Positions 11,842 to 22,096 of a stretch of 64,000 nucleotides of DNA are shown in pieces. How positions within the stretch are numbered: position 1 is the first letter of the stretch; every line of letters starts with the position of its first letter. The stretch is taken from positions 24,568,635 to 24,632,634 of the forward strand of contig OX421967.1 in assembly GCA_949128115.1 (NCBI GenBank). Direction: 5' to 3'. Source of the stretch: Anaspis maculata. Its lineage: Eukaryota > Arthropoda > Insecta > Coleoptera > Scraptiidae. Below the pieces are notes generated by a model. The model was not told the DNA's origin, did not search any database, and saw nothing but the letters and a program-made list of their open reading frames with translations. Made by a program: the position numbers and the translations under genes.

Positions 11842-11951
11842 CCTATTTCTAGGAAGGATGTGATCCGTTCCCATGTGAAGTTGCTAGGCAACCAGGGCTG
11901 TGATTGGCTGAATTGTGATCGCCTGGTGATCGCTCCCCGCTAGAAATAAGG
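11842..11951. mobile_element. CCTATTTCTAG MITE carrying an X-box, copy 1
   Basis: The ends are CCTATTTCTAG and CTAGAAATAAGG. The core is highly similar to 28856-28961: GATGTGATCCGTTC, then GTTGCTAGGCAAC (11880-11892), then TGTGATTGGCTG, then GATCGCCTGGTG. GTTGCTAGGCAAC is a near-perfect palindromic RFX X-box, and ATTGGCT is an inverted CCAAT box. Confidence 0.7.
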
Positions 11952-12370
11952 CCCCTCATGGGAAGAGTCTAGGAAGATCGCGGGTTTCTCCAGAATTGCC
12001 GCTCGTAACAGTATTGTGAAAAATAAGACATTTTTATGTCTTTATATAATTTTACATATATAAATAAAGTATTATACCCAATTATTGATCTTGATGTTTT
12101 TTTTTTTGTTGTTGTCGAGAAACCCTAACGAATTTTTTTCTAAAGTCCACTGAGCACTTGGGTATATATTGTTCAGATAGAAATGGAGGAAGTCCTCGTC
12201 AAAGAACCATCTCGAATGCTTGTTCATCGCTAAAGAATAAAGAAATAGTATTTTTCGATACAAGAGCGCGTTTTCAGGCCCAAAGCCTTGTTTGGCATCA
12301 TGACGCGCAGCCGAATGCTGCAAAAGAGGCTGAAGGCGAGGGGTTGACCACCTAGGAAAAATGTGTACAC

Positions 12371-12545
12371 CATATTTGACATTTACCACATTTACCAGAC
12401 ATTTACCACATTTACCACATTTACCAGACATTTACACATTTACCAGACATTTACTAGACATTTACACATTTACCAGACATTTACACATTTACCAGACATT
12501 TACCACATTTACCGACATTTACACATTTACCAGATATTTACCTGA
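12371..12545 (+). repeat. Minisatellite array, ACATTTACC(AG) units, left
   Basis: Short units ACATTTACCAG, ACATTTACCAC and shortened ACATTTAC alternate for about 175 bases. The open frames through it (Thr-Phe-Thr, Ile-Tyr-Gln runs) are artefacts of the repeat. The array sits just inside the left terminal repeat of the 2.4-kb element. Confidence 0.9.
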
Positions 12546-13055
12546 CGGTAACCAGACGGATTTTCAAAGCTCAACTTTGAAGGGCTTCATTTTCCTCAGG
12601 AGGTGTTCTTGAAAAAATACAATTATCCACGTCGACTCATTTTTCGATTGACCATCCAGTGGTGAATTATTGCTACTATAACCTGGACCATCCTGTAGAA
12701 ACCGGAACAAAATTTGTAATGAAGGTTTTAGAAAAGCGTCGCAACGCTTGAAATAATTTCAAGGTACGGGGTACGGGCGGCTATACCTTGATGCTATTGA
12801 TGATATCACTTAAGTATTCGAGTTCAAGAACAACAAATAGCAAAAGCCGAAGCAAAAGCTCAGTGGAAAAGCAAAATCTTCCGCTCCAAAAAAAAGCAAT
12901 TTCTTTATTAATTGATATTCCTCTTGATCGGCGCCGAGGAGCGACGGCCTCCCTCCCTTCCCCATAGAGGAGAGGTACCTACCCACGCAAGCCTGAAGGT
13001 ACGCCACTGCCAATTTGAATGGCGCTTTTTTGCTAAAGCCTATATTTATTTATAG

Positions 13056-13543
13056 TAGGGGAGATGTGCCTGAGTTGGCATACTGTCTAACCGCTAAGCG
13101 GTTGCGCAAAATTGTATATTGTGAACTTTTTTTTTTAGTGAAGTTTGGAAATTTTATCACACATTCCACATTCTTCTTTTTGGATTCTTTTTCAACTGGA
13201 ATGAGATTTTTGTATGACATTCTATTATTCTTCAATAAAGTACACTTAGTGAAATAGTAAAGTGAACTCGAAAGTGAAGTAGTAAAGTAGTCGTTGCTAA
13301 AGACGAGAACATGATGAATGTCAACTCACCTGCACAAAGTCAGGACAAGACGGTGTTGGCATATTATGAGCATTTGATAGGAAATAAAAACAAAAAATCA
13401 AAAGAGCCCTACAAAGGCCCCGGAATTTCTAATACAAAATATTAGGCTTCAATTCAATGCAAATAGAATTGTTTTCTAAGCGTTAAGAAAAAAAATAGAA
13501 GCCTGAACACAAAATGTATGCCAACTCAGGCACATCTCTCCTA
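13056..13543. mobile_element. TAGGGGAGATGTGCC hairpin element nested in the 2.4-kb element
   Basis: The ends TAGGGGAGATGTGCCTGAGT and its complement ending CACATCTCTCCTA give inverted tips of about 30 bp, including TGAGTTGGCATAC. The interior is AT-rich with no coding sequence. Confidence 0.65.
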
Positions 13544-13560
13544 CCTACTACTACTACTTA

Positions 13561-13700
13561 TACGGGGTGTTTATAAGAATCTGTGATCGCGGCAGGCATG
13601 GGTCAGGCCGAAAAACACAGTAACAGGCGTAATTATTGTAGTGAATGAAAGCGGATTCCAAAGACGATGCGATCATAGACATTTATAAACACCCGGTACC
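13561..13700. mobile_element. ACGGGGTGTTTATAA MITE, copy 1
   Basis: The ends are ACGGGGTGTTTATAA and TTTATAAACACCCGGT. The internal blocks TCTGTGATCGCG and GGCATGGGTCAGGC are conserved, in reverse orientation, at 56486-56610. Confidence 0.65.
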
Positions 13701-14465
13701 TACTTATGGTCCGATTCTTTGAAAAATTACATTTGATAATGGCTCTGATACGTTGTTATTCCCTAGGCAACAGCCAATGGCCGACAGGAATTTTTACATA
13801 ACAGAGCGTTTATGGAATCTTATTTTTTACAGTATAGCCGCTCTGCACATTTTGAATATCCCGCCCGTTTCCCGCCCCTCATGCGGCAGTTGCCAACAAA
13901 TGTGTGAAGAAAATTGTCAATATACAGAAGTTTATGAATTGTTGAAATTGACATTTGCAGGTGGTATGATTATTCCAAATGGCATTGCCGCATTGTTGTT
14001 ATGGAAACAAGAGAACTTCCTGCAGGACTTGCAAAAAACTCGCTACTTGCGGTGTGTTTAATAGGAAGCCGCGCCAGAAATGTGCTACTTGAGGGTCTAC
14101 TACTATCTATCTTGTTTCAAATGGATTACTGAAAAACGCGCTAATTGGTTGTTGACAATTTGTTTACCTATGTTATTAGTGATCACCCCTCAAATGCCAT
14201 AGGTTGGAGACCCCTAGTCTCATTGAAGATTTTAAAAAAGGCAGCCCCTGCCTATATAGTGAGGTGAAACAGCAAGATTAAAAATATGCTGGTTAGATGT
14301 CCTCTCAAAAACAAAACGTATGAGTTTTGGCTTTTTTGCAGGAAAAATTTGTGCGGAAAAATATCGGAGGTGAAAACTTTTAATAAAATCACCCTGTATT
14401 GGTTTTTATATGGACGCAAATTTTGTGTTTGGCGCTGGAGAGTAGCATTTTTCATTATTTTTTAT

Positions 14466-14760
14466 TACCACATTCACCAGACACTTACCACATTTACCAG
14501 ACATTTACCAGACATCTACCACATTTACCAGTCATTTACACATTTACCAGACATTTACACATTTACCAGACATTTACACATTTAGCAGACATTTACACAT
14601 TTACCAGACATTTACCAGACATTTACCACATTTACCAGACATTTACCACATTTACAGACATTTACCACACATTTACCACATTTACCACATTTACCAGACA
14701 TTTACACATTTACTAGACATTTACCACATTTACCGACCCTTGTACACCACATTTACCAGG
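14466..14760 (+). repeat. Minisatellite array, ACATTTACC(AG) units, right
   Basis: About 295 bases of the same 8-11 base units as the array at 12371, in the same orientation, ending just inside the right terminal repeat. It is longer than the left array and includes variants such as ACACTTACC and ACATCTACC. Confidence 0.9.
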
Positions 14761-14895
14761 TGGTTAACCCCTCGGCTGAAGGCCTGAAAAAGCTCAGCGC
14801 TCGTGTGTCGAACAACATTTTTCGTGATCGTTGCTTAAACTGGGAGAAAACTCGAATTTCTTGTGAATTTTGACACTACTTGACAAATGTCAAGC

Positions 14896-15088
14896 TATAT
14901 CCCGTTCACTTTTCATCTAAAAATAAAGTGACAGGGTGGAGCGCGAGGAGGATACAGCTGATAGCCGCTGATAGTTCCACTCCTAAACTTTGCAGGTGCC
15001 ATCAGCCGTAACCGTAGCCCCCCAACTTGTCACTTCATTTTTGCCTCAAAAAGTCATTCTACTGAATTTAAAACGTGAACGGCATATA
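14896..15088. mobile_element. TATATCCCGTTCAC MITE, copy 1
   Basis: The ends are TATATCCCGTTCACTTTT and a complement; the inverted inner blocks are AAATAAAGTGACA and TTGTCACTT. Copies also lie at 40436-40652 and 59902-60072, sharing CTACGGCTACGG-type and AAAAAGTCATTCTACTGAA blocks. Confidence 0.75.
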
Positions 15089-15580
15089 GATACATAAACT
15101 GCAGAACTTATATTTTTGATTATGTATTACTTTGCGCAGTGTTACAATGACGATTTTTGTAATACGACAAAAACACGTTTACGTTTTTCGCAAAAACAGT
15201 GCTACAAAGTAGTCATAATAATATAACCGAAATAGACAATGCTTTTCTGCTTAGCGAATTCACTTGCCGAGAGTCAAAAATCAGAATAAATACTAACGGA
15301 ACGGCTACATTTGGTTATTGATTATTGAATTATTCTATAATAGGTTGTTTACCTTATAAGCTTCATGTTGTTTGATTTGTGGACAGGGAATCATTATTGT
15401 GTCGTTGGGCAATTTTAGTAGCAAAACCCTTAATAACTACATTACGCAAACTTTTGACATACAATGAAAACCCTACGTGAGGACGCACACCTGGCATCTT
15501 TTTCTTGTCTTGTTTTTTTCCGCAAAAGACAGTTGATGCTTTCAACAAATCCATGTTAATTTGTGATGATTTTGTTCCAG

Positions 15581-15730
15581 GATCAAAGTTCCTATGTTCG
15601 GAAGTGATAGCCCCCATCAGGAGCGAAGTGGATGACATAAGCCTTATCATCATAAATTTCGAGGACCTGACGGCCGCCCCCACGGCGTCCCTAGAGAGCA
15701 GCCCGGTGGGGAAACCCAGGCTTAGCAAAT
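15581..15730 (+). CDS. sei: ERG-type K+ channel exon: C-terminal part of PAS domain
   Basis: This exon encodes the last beta strands of the N-terminal PAS domain of an ERG (KCNH2/seizure) voltage-gated potassium channel. In channels of this type the PAS domain binds the cyclic-nucleotide-binding homology domain and slows deactivation. The frame reads SKFLCSEVIAPIRSEVDD, then an INFEDLT motif, which I recognise as the family's PAS end. The acceptor is TTTTGTTCCAG|GATCAAAG and the donor AGCAAAT|GTAAG. It starts with two bases of a split Gly codon (the KDG-S junction, a conserved ERG intron position) and ends with one base, which fits the next exon. The exon holding the PAS start was not found upstream in the window. 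The symbol follows the Drosophila orthologue. Confidence 0.9.
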
Positions 15731-15980
15731 GTAAGATTTTTGTCAACATCCTTGAAAAAAAAATCTTTTCCTTCCTCATTCTGCTCCATCTTATCCTTAC
15801 TTAATATATATCAGCGACTCTCTTACTGTTATTAAAAAATCTCTGTCATGGATATGGATAAAGCTCAATCAAAAAGAACAAGAGTTAAAAAATAATTCAT
15901 AATGAAAAAACTTTTCCAGTGATTTGCCAGGTGGCTTAGTATGGAAATGGCGTTTTTTTCATTATGAATTATATTATAAA

Positions 15981-17051
15981 TACAGGATGGTCCATCCTAG
16001 CGTAATTATCCCATAGCGGTCTCACCGTTCAAGATAGAGAAAAAGATGTAAGAGAGAAATTATATGGTTTGATGAAACCTATAACCTAAAATTATTTTTG
16101 CTATACAGGTGTCCCATTTTGACGGGATCAAAGAAACGTCAATTTTTTTAAATGGAACACATTTTTTTGCATTTTCACGTTCAACTTTTTCAACTGTCTT
16201 ATGCCTGTATTTTTGTTTTCCGATTGTGTGACAGTGCTACCAACTAAAAATTAAAAACTGAAAAAATTCACATTTCCACAGTTTTCTTCAAAAAATCGTA
16301 GCTGCCTTGCTTTTTAAAACTAAGAGATGAAACTTGACATGGTGATAGTCAAATCAAAGATCAATATCCCAATGGCCAAAAATTGCGATTTCTTGATACA
16401 AAAAAAAAACATCAAACTTTATAATTTTCAAAGTAACATAACTCACTTTTTTCAAATGGCATGCCCCTAATTTTATAACGGTTTCTGATAGCTTTTTTTC
16501 ATCCTCTTTCATTTTTACTAGGGGTACCCTACCCTTAAACTCCATTTTTTTCGAGATAATCGGAAAGTTTCACAAAATTTGCAATTTTTTTTTTAATTGA
16601 GTTGGCCGTGATGAATGACAGACAAGCCAAATAGTACACAACTCTCAGTTTGTCAGTCTGAATATTGTCGAACAAAGAAAAATGACTTTACGCGAGAGGA
16701 AATGATTGATATGATATTCTGGTAATAATCCAGATATCCAGGATCCCACTTTGTTTTCTTTTTACGTTGAAGCCATTTTTTTCTTTCGACAATATTCATA
16801 CTGACTAACTGAAGAATACAGGCATAAGACAGTTGGAAAAGCTGAACATGAAATTGCGAAAAAATATAGGTGCTCTATTTAAAAAAATTGACGTCTTGTA
16901 ATTCCCGTCAAAATGTGACACCCTGTATAGCTGAAAATAATTTTAGGTTATAGGTCTCATCAAACCCTATAACTTTTCTCTTACATCTTTTTTTCTCTTT
17001 TGAACGGTAAGACCGCTATGGGATAATTGCGCTAGGATGGACCATCCTGTA
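15981..17051. mobile_element. Two nested hairpin elements, 1071 bp
   Basis: The outer ends are TACAGGATGGTCCATCCTAG and its complement at 17051. The arms share AATTATCCCATAGCGGT and CTTACATCTTTTT blocks. An inner element with ends TACAGGTGTCCCATTTTGAC and its complement occupies 16104-16927, with TA on both sides. No coding sequence was seen. Confidence 0.8.
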
Positions 17052-17391
17052 AGTACACTTGACTATAATAACTACAGAAATCTCAATAAAGAGTTATAAG
17101 ATGTTGAGGATCTATTTGCATTGGTACTTTTTGCTTTATAGCCTGAAACTACACTTGGATTTTCTTGTCGTGTTGTAGATAATAATAATTGTCTTGAGAT
17201 CTCCCACATATTTCTCCTTCCCAAGCGTCTGACGGGACCAGACTCCTAGGTAACTACTTGATATAAAACAATAAAAAAAAAACAAGTTAATGTATACATA
17301 TCAGTCTTTTGCTTTACAGCTCATCGTTCGATTGCAAATAGATCGTGAACATCAAGTATTTAGCAAATCAGTGATTTTGTCTTATTTTCAG

Positions 17392-17533
17392 TTGATCGAG
17401 CTCGAGCTTCTTTTCGACAAAGTCTCAGGCTAGGGTCGAACCTGAGAGGAAGGGGACTGAGATTAGCTGGGTACCTAACACCTCCAAGTGACGTAACAGC
17501 TGCGGAAGAAGAAGCTGATACTCTAGAACAATG
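17392..17533 (+). CDS. sei: ERG-type K+ channel exon: start of the PAS-S1 linker
   Basis: It joins in frame to the previous exon (AGCAAA T|TT GAT). The product reads FDRARASFRQSLRLG, then SNLRGRGLRLAGYLTPPSD, then an acidic run EEEADTLEQ. This is cytoplasmic linker between the PAS domain and transmembrane segment S1, basic then acidic, as expected of insect ERG channels. The acceptor TTATTTTCAG and donor CAATG|GTTAG are clear. It ends with two bases of a codon (TG), which the next exon completes to TGC (Cys). A hairpin element begins only 37 bases after the donor. Confidence 0.85.
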
Positions 17534-18084
17534 GTTAGAACTTTCATAATGCAGTTACTATAGGATAGGTACAGGCTGTCTCGAAAGTATCGCATTCCGA
17601 CGGTACTATCTACAGTATGAGTACATATATGAAATCTTCCATATACTCAAGCCCACAAATAATTGTCCTAAATATCCGCAATTGAGCTCTACCGAAAAGT
17701 GACAAGTGGGGTTCTTGCAAATAACGCCTCAATTTTATCAAAAATTTTGGTTTGACTGCGTTTTTCGTTGGGTACTACGCTGAAATTCACTAAAGAAAAT
17801 GCTCGAGAAAATGCTCAATAATTAACTATTTCATGATTAAATTTTTTGGTGCTAATTGTTGTAAATTTTGAGTTTATGACTGACCCTAGTAAATAAAAAT
17901 CTAGTACACACCCAGTAGTTGACATTTTTCACTAAAAGTTGTGCCATAACCAGTTTGCTAAGATTTTTCAAAATAACGAAACTAGAAGTCGAAAGACCAC
18001 CGTTTGATACTTTTCGTAACGTAACTACATAATAAAAGTCGTAAAAAATTCTTCGTTTTTCTGTAGGCTTCATAGAAGATTCCA

Positions 18085-19541
18085 TACAGGGTGACCCAAC
18101 GAAAAGAACAGAGGAGTTTTTCACTTCATTTTTTATTTAACCGCTCGGCGCTCGGACAGGTCGACTTTTATATCGCGGGGGACATCTGATACATACATTG
18201 GCGAATTTCTCTCTTCAGCCCCCTTAACTCTACCCACCCCGCTTCGAACATTCAAATGACACCACCCTCGGACACCACCCACCCTGTGATACATCGGATT
18301 GAAGAAATTGAATTCTCCTCCTGGGAAAATATTTTCTAAATTTTCAACCCCACCCCCCTTCTTCCTAAAATTCTCTGACTGTCCCATTTCACATTCTAGA
18401 TCTGGACCCCTCAACCTTGATTTTCTTCAATTTAGTCAGTGTCATCCCAGATAGCATCGACGAAGAAAATAATTTTTGGTGGAAAAAGTGCTACCCAAAT
18501 TCACCCCTTTTGCTCTCCTCCACCCCAACTTCAAAATTCAGCAAGATACCACCTACTTTGTGATACATCGAATTGAAGGGAATTGAATTCTCCTTCCGAA
18601 AACAATGTTTTTAAAATTTCCAACCCCTCCCCCAAGCAATTGAACATTCGAAATATATATATTTTTTTAATCGTTTATCTAACGTCGGCTTATTTCCGCA
18701 ACGAGGCCTAATACCGACGCCGGTGAATGCTTTCCTTCACTATACCGGAAATTTTGCCGAACCCCTGTGTGTTCCAAACAGGGTAGGGATTTTTAACGAC
18801 CACCAACATCGCATGGGGTCGGCACCATCGTTCGTATTTTACGTGCTATGCGACACACGGCGCGTCTTGCATTTAGCAAGCATTCCAACTAAACCAAGTA
18901 GCTTGTTTTCGAGGCCGAAAATCCGTCCCCGGCGGAGATCGAACCCGCGCCTTCTGGAGTGGTAGTCGAACGCGCTAACTAACCACACCACAAGCTCCTC
19001 TTCGAAATATTTTAGGAGGGAAAGGGAGGTTTTTTGAAAATTTTGAAAATACATATTTTGTTCAAAAAGAGAATTTAATCTCCTTCAATTAGATCTATCA
19101 CAAAGTGGGTAGTATAATTTTTGATTTGGAAGTTGTGGTGGGGGTGAATTTGGAATTTTTCCACAGAAAATTTTCTTCCTTGATGCTGTGGAGGATGACG
19201 TCGACTGCACACTGCAATGAAGAAAATTGAGAGGTCAAGAATATCAAATTGGACACTCGGATAATTTAGAAAAAAGGGGGTGAGGTTAGAAATTTCAAAG
19301 ATATTTTTTTAAGAGAGAGAATTTGATTCTCTTTGATTTGATGTACCGCAATGTAGATAGTGTCACTTGGAATTTCAAAGTTGGGGTGAGTGGGGGTGAA
19401 GGGGCTTGATATTGAAATTTGAAAATGTTTGTTTCACATGTCCCCCTCGATATAAAAATCGACCTGTCCGAGGTTTTTGAAAAAAAATTAGGTGGAATGC
19501 CTGAAAACCCCCCTGTTGTGTTTTCGTCGGGCCATCCTGTA
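18085..19541. mobile_element. Hairpin element, GGCCCAACGAAAAC family, copy 2 (with SINE)
   Basis: The ends are TACAGGGTGACCCAACG and its complement (GGGCCATCCTGTA). The arms match copy 1 (981-1971) over most of their length, including GACATCTGATACATACATTGG. The 344-bp SINE at 18657-19000 interrupts it. Confidence 0.75.
18657..19000 (-). mobile_element. tRNA-derived SINE with 10-bp target duplication
   Basis: On the minus strand the 5' end carries an A-box-like TGGTTAGTTAGCGCG and a B box GGTTCGATCTC (in GCGCGGGTTCGATCTCCGCC), a tRNA-like head of about 75 bases. The 3' end is an A/AT-rich tail. The exact duplication TTCGAAATAT flanks it (18647-18656, 19001-19010), and the homologous site in copy 1 at about 1518 is unoccupied. 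It has no coding capacity and would need LINE machinery. The tail suggests it is not very old. Confidence 0.8.
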
Positions 19542-19640
19542 TATGGGTGGATCCTGGATATACAGGATCCACCTTAATGCTGATGCTGTCGAAATGCGAT
19601 ACGATTGAGACACTTGTAGGTTTATGACTGACCTGCAAGC

Positions 19641-19760
19641 TCCAGGGGCGGACTGGGGTTATAAAAGTTAGGCCGCTGATGTGATTTGAGCCCCCCCCCC
19701 CCCCCCCCCTGTGACGTTGAGGGGAGGGGGGGGGGTCACAGGCTAAAGCTTTTTTTTTAA
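19641..19760. repeat. hAT-like left end with 20-C and G-run hairpin
   Basis: CAGGGGCGGACTGGGG (about 19643) resembles a hAT terminal repeat. It is followed by 20 consecutive C (19691-19710), an 11-base spacer, and a G-rich run interrupted by one A (19722-19736), flanked by TGTGAC/GTCACA. The right end of the element was not found. The ATTATTATTATT and ACCTACCTGG blocks after it resemble the element at 44279-44649. Confidence 0.5.
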
Positions 19761-20209
19761 TTTTAAATTACAATTATTATTATTATGGGTAAAAGTATTT
19801 GTAACTACCTGGTAAAACCCACCTACCTGGTGGCCTGATAAAAAAAACATTCAAACATCTTCTAGGAACTCAGCAGCTTGAAAGGGCCACTACCTACTGT
19901 AACCATATTCATTGTTACAAACTATAATATCAATGCCTTTTATTAAAGAAAAAATAACAGGAAGGGGGTCTTGGGGCTCATTTTGTTTTTGTGTAATTTT
20001 TTTTGTGTTTTCTCAACCCAATTACCTACTTTTGGTCTGCGGGGGCCCCTAATCGACCGAAGTTTTGGGGGCCCTTCGCCAAAAATCTAGGCCGGGATTG
20101 CGGGATTGGATTTTTACCTGCCTGTCTCATACACTTGTCAATTAGTACAGAACGGATCATTCTTGCCCATGTTAATGCTTTTGAGACGAAAAATCGATTT
20201 GCTGCTACC

Positions 20210-21011
20210 TACAGGATGTCCCACAATCCAGCGCGATTTCCTTAGAAAATATCAAGGCAACAAAAAAATTAATTGGGGGAAGCCTGATTTTTTAGCTTTC
20301 TTTTGAGGGGGCACCGATGCTTTTAGGTAGGTACTCTAGTTTCCAAGAAAATGCAATTTGAATCGGGCGAGTCATAAGAATTCGAAAATTCATGACCGAC
20401 AAAAGACAATACTTCAGATGAAAAAAAATCTTCTTTCTTTGGGCTTTCCATTGATGTATCGCCGATGTCTGTACCTGGCCCAATAAGCCAGAAATTCTGC
20501 CTCAAAGTCCAGCAAACACAATAATCGGAATCCGTTGCGTCACCGATCACACACTTGTTTATTTTAACACCAACCATTACTAAGACTTTTTCATTTAATA
20601 TACCTGGATTCTCCATAGCAATGAGTACTGGCTGATGTGAAAATCAACAAGTGTGTGATCGGTGACGTCGTTATGAATTTCGATTATTGTGTTTGCTGGA
20701 CTTTGAGGCAGAATTTCTGGCTTATTGGGCCAGGTACAGGCATCGGCGACACATCAATGGAAAGTCCAGATGATAAGGATTTTTTTCATCTAAAGTATTT
20801 TGTTTTGTCGGTCAGGAATTTTCGAATTCTTTTGACTCGCCAAATTCAAATTGCATTTTCTTGGAGACTAGAGCACCTACAAGCATTGGCGCGGCGCCCC
20901 CTCAAAAGAAAGCTAAAAGATCCTGCTTCCCCCCAATTGAAAAATTGTTTTTGTTGCCTTGATATTTTCTGAGAAAATCGCGCTGGATTGTTTTAGCTGG
21001 GACAACCTGTA
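20210..21011. mobile_element. Hairpin element, 802 bp, next to a splice acceptor
   Basis: The ends are TACAGGATGTCCCACAATCC and its complement at 21011. The arms include GCGCGATTTCC and ATATCAAGGCAACAAAAA blocks. It ends 38 bases before the channel exon at 21050, leaving only a branch-point and pyrimidine tract between. Confidence 0.8.
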
Positions 21012-21049
21012 TAATGAGTGTAATGTACTGAAATTTTTCGATTTTTCAG

Positions 21050-21274
21050 CCCGCTGACCTCGAATTCTCCCACGCCGATTCTGGAACAGACATGGGTGTC
21101 CAAGACCGAAGTACCAACAGCAACGACACACACAACGATTCCAGTGCCGGCTCAGGCCAGGGAGTACACGGCCTTAACGATATCACATAGCGCCCCGGCC
21201 AGCCACCAAGCCTCGTTCGAACGAGGCGAAAGCATCGAAAGATCAAGGCCGCCCCTGAACAGTAGCAGTAGTAG
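21050..21274 (+). CDS. sei: ERG-type K+ channel exon: variable linker
   Basis: The acceptor GATTTTTCAG is preceded by a T-rich tract. One C completes the Cys codon left by the previous exon. The frame then reads PLTSNSPTPILEQTWVSK and continues Ser/Thr/Pro-rich with a serine run (NSSSSR), open well past the likely donor AGTAG|GTACGG at 21274. This low-complexity cytoplasmic linker varies widely among ERG channels, so assignment rests on frame continuity and context. It ends with two bases of a codon, which does not match the phase of the best acceptor at 27561, so a small exon may be missing between them. Confidence 0.7.
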
Positions 21275-21443
21275 GTACGGGGCATCGGCGTCGCTGTTTT
21301 TGAAGACTTATGTTCATCGAAGGAGGCTCACCTAAAGACTAAAGAAACAAAACTTGATGATATTGTTAGGAATCTAGGAACATTGTTTTGTTTCCCAGCT
21401 ACCTACAGTTTGAGTTGGCTCTGGATTAGGGTCTTTGCTGACA

Positions 21444-21641
21444 ATGGCGGCTTTACAGAACTTCGTATGTCGCCGGCGACAGTGTGGCTGGCCAATAGGA
21501 TTCGATCGGCCTGTACTCCCCTACCTCCCTTCATATCATTCCCGCGACACGAGTTTCTGTCGTCATGTCGATCAAATCATTCAACTACAGTGGAGTGGGG
21601 GATTGTCGCCGACGACATACGAAGTTCTGTAAAGCCTCCAT
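21444..21641. mobile_element. ATGGCGGCTTTACAG MITE
   Basis: The ends are ATGGCGGCTTTACAGAACTT and its complement ending AAAGCCTCCAT, with inverted arms of nearly 40 bp including CGTATGTCGCCGGCGACA. One copy was seen in this window. Confidence 0.7.
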
Positions 21642-22096
21642 AAAGCTAGCAGAAATGAAATATAGAGAGAGGAAGTGTACCTACTCATGGAAATGTCATC
21701 CGCCATTTTTGTACTCCCACAGTTCCAGTCATGATTGTCACCATTAAAATTTATTTTAGTAACGTCAATCAACATACAAGTATTCAGTTTCTGCTGTCTC
21801 CTGTCGCCCTTGTCAGTGGCAATAGTGTCAGTCTTGGAGGTCTTGAAGTTATGCCAGACCTTCCAAGGTCGACAGACCTCTCCTAAAAATGCATTGCTGG
21901 ACTGCAAGTTTTTGTTTTGTTTGTTTCATAAAACCGGTTATTGACATATCAGCTCCATAAAGTGACATTACAAAAGTGAAGAAACACTTTAGACTAGACG
22001 TAATATCTGGACGTACTTCATACCCCACCCCTTACGTCTCGTGACTGCATATCCATACTCCCTCCCTCACAAGCTTGGGTTATAACCCCTCCTCAA

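Larger units (their letters stand above)
12337..14774. mobile_element. CGAGGGG-ended 2.4-kb element with two minisatellite arrays, 8-bp TSD
   Basis: It starts CGAGGGGTTGACCACCT and ends AGGTGGTTAACCCCTCG, flanked by an exact 8-bp duplication GCTGAAGG (12329-12336 and 14775-14782). Each end carries TGTACACC, then a tandem array of ACATTTACC(AG) units (12371-12545 and 14466-14760). Both arrays run in the same direction although the ends are inverted. The middle holds a 488-bp hairpin (13056-13543), a small MITE (13561-13700) and a 102-codon open frame (13753-14061) with no recognised domain. No transposase is recognised. The superfamily is unclear; an 8-bp duplication is shared by hAT and P types. 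Confidence 0.8.
17570..19618. mobile_element. Hairpin element, GTCTCGAAAGTATCGC family, with nested inserts
   Basis: The left end TACAGGCTGTCTCGAAAG pairs with the right end ATTGAGACACTTGTA (19618), and CGAAAGTATCGCATTCCGAC pairs with the block GTCGAAATGCGATACG. Inside lies a GGCCCAACG-family hairpin (18085-19541), which in turn contains a SINE. Confidence 0.7.

Noticed and set aside
13753..14061. 102-codon frame inside the CGAGGGG element considered as a transposase
   Set aside because: No catalytic motif or known transposase domain is visible, and it is too short; it is mentioned only as part of the element.
12361..14716. Open frames rich in Thr-Phe-Thr and Ile-Tyr-Gln
   Set aside because: They are produced by the ACATTTACC minisatellite and are not genes.
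12371..14760. CRISPR-like or telomeric array
   Set aside because: Units are contiguous without spacers, so not CRISPR. The motif is not TTAGG or a relative, and the arrays lie inside a transposon with target duplications.
15363..15779. 138-codon minus-strand frame
   Set aside because: It is the antisense of the PAS exon, which has family signature and splice sites.
18930..18997. Functional tRNA gene
   Set aside because: A and B boxes are present but no full cloverleaf or terminator is evident, and the unit continues into a 344-bp body with a tail and target duplication, so it is a SINE head.
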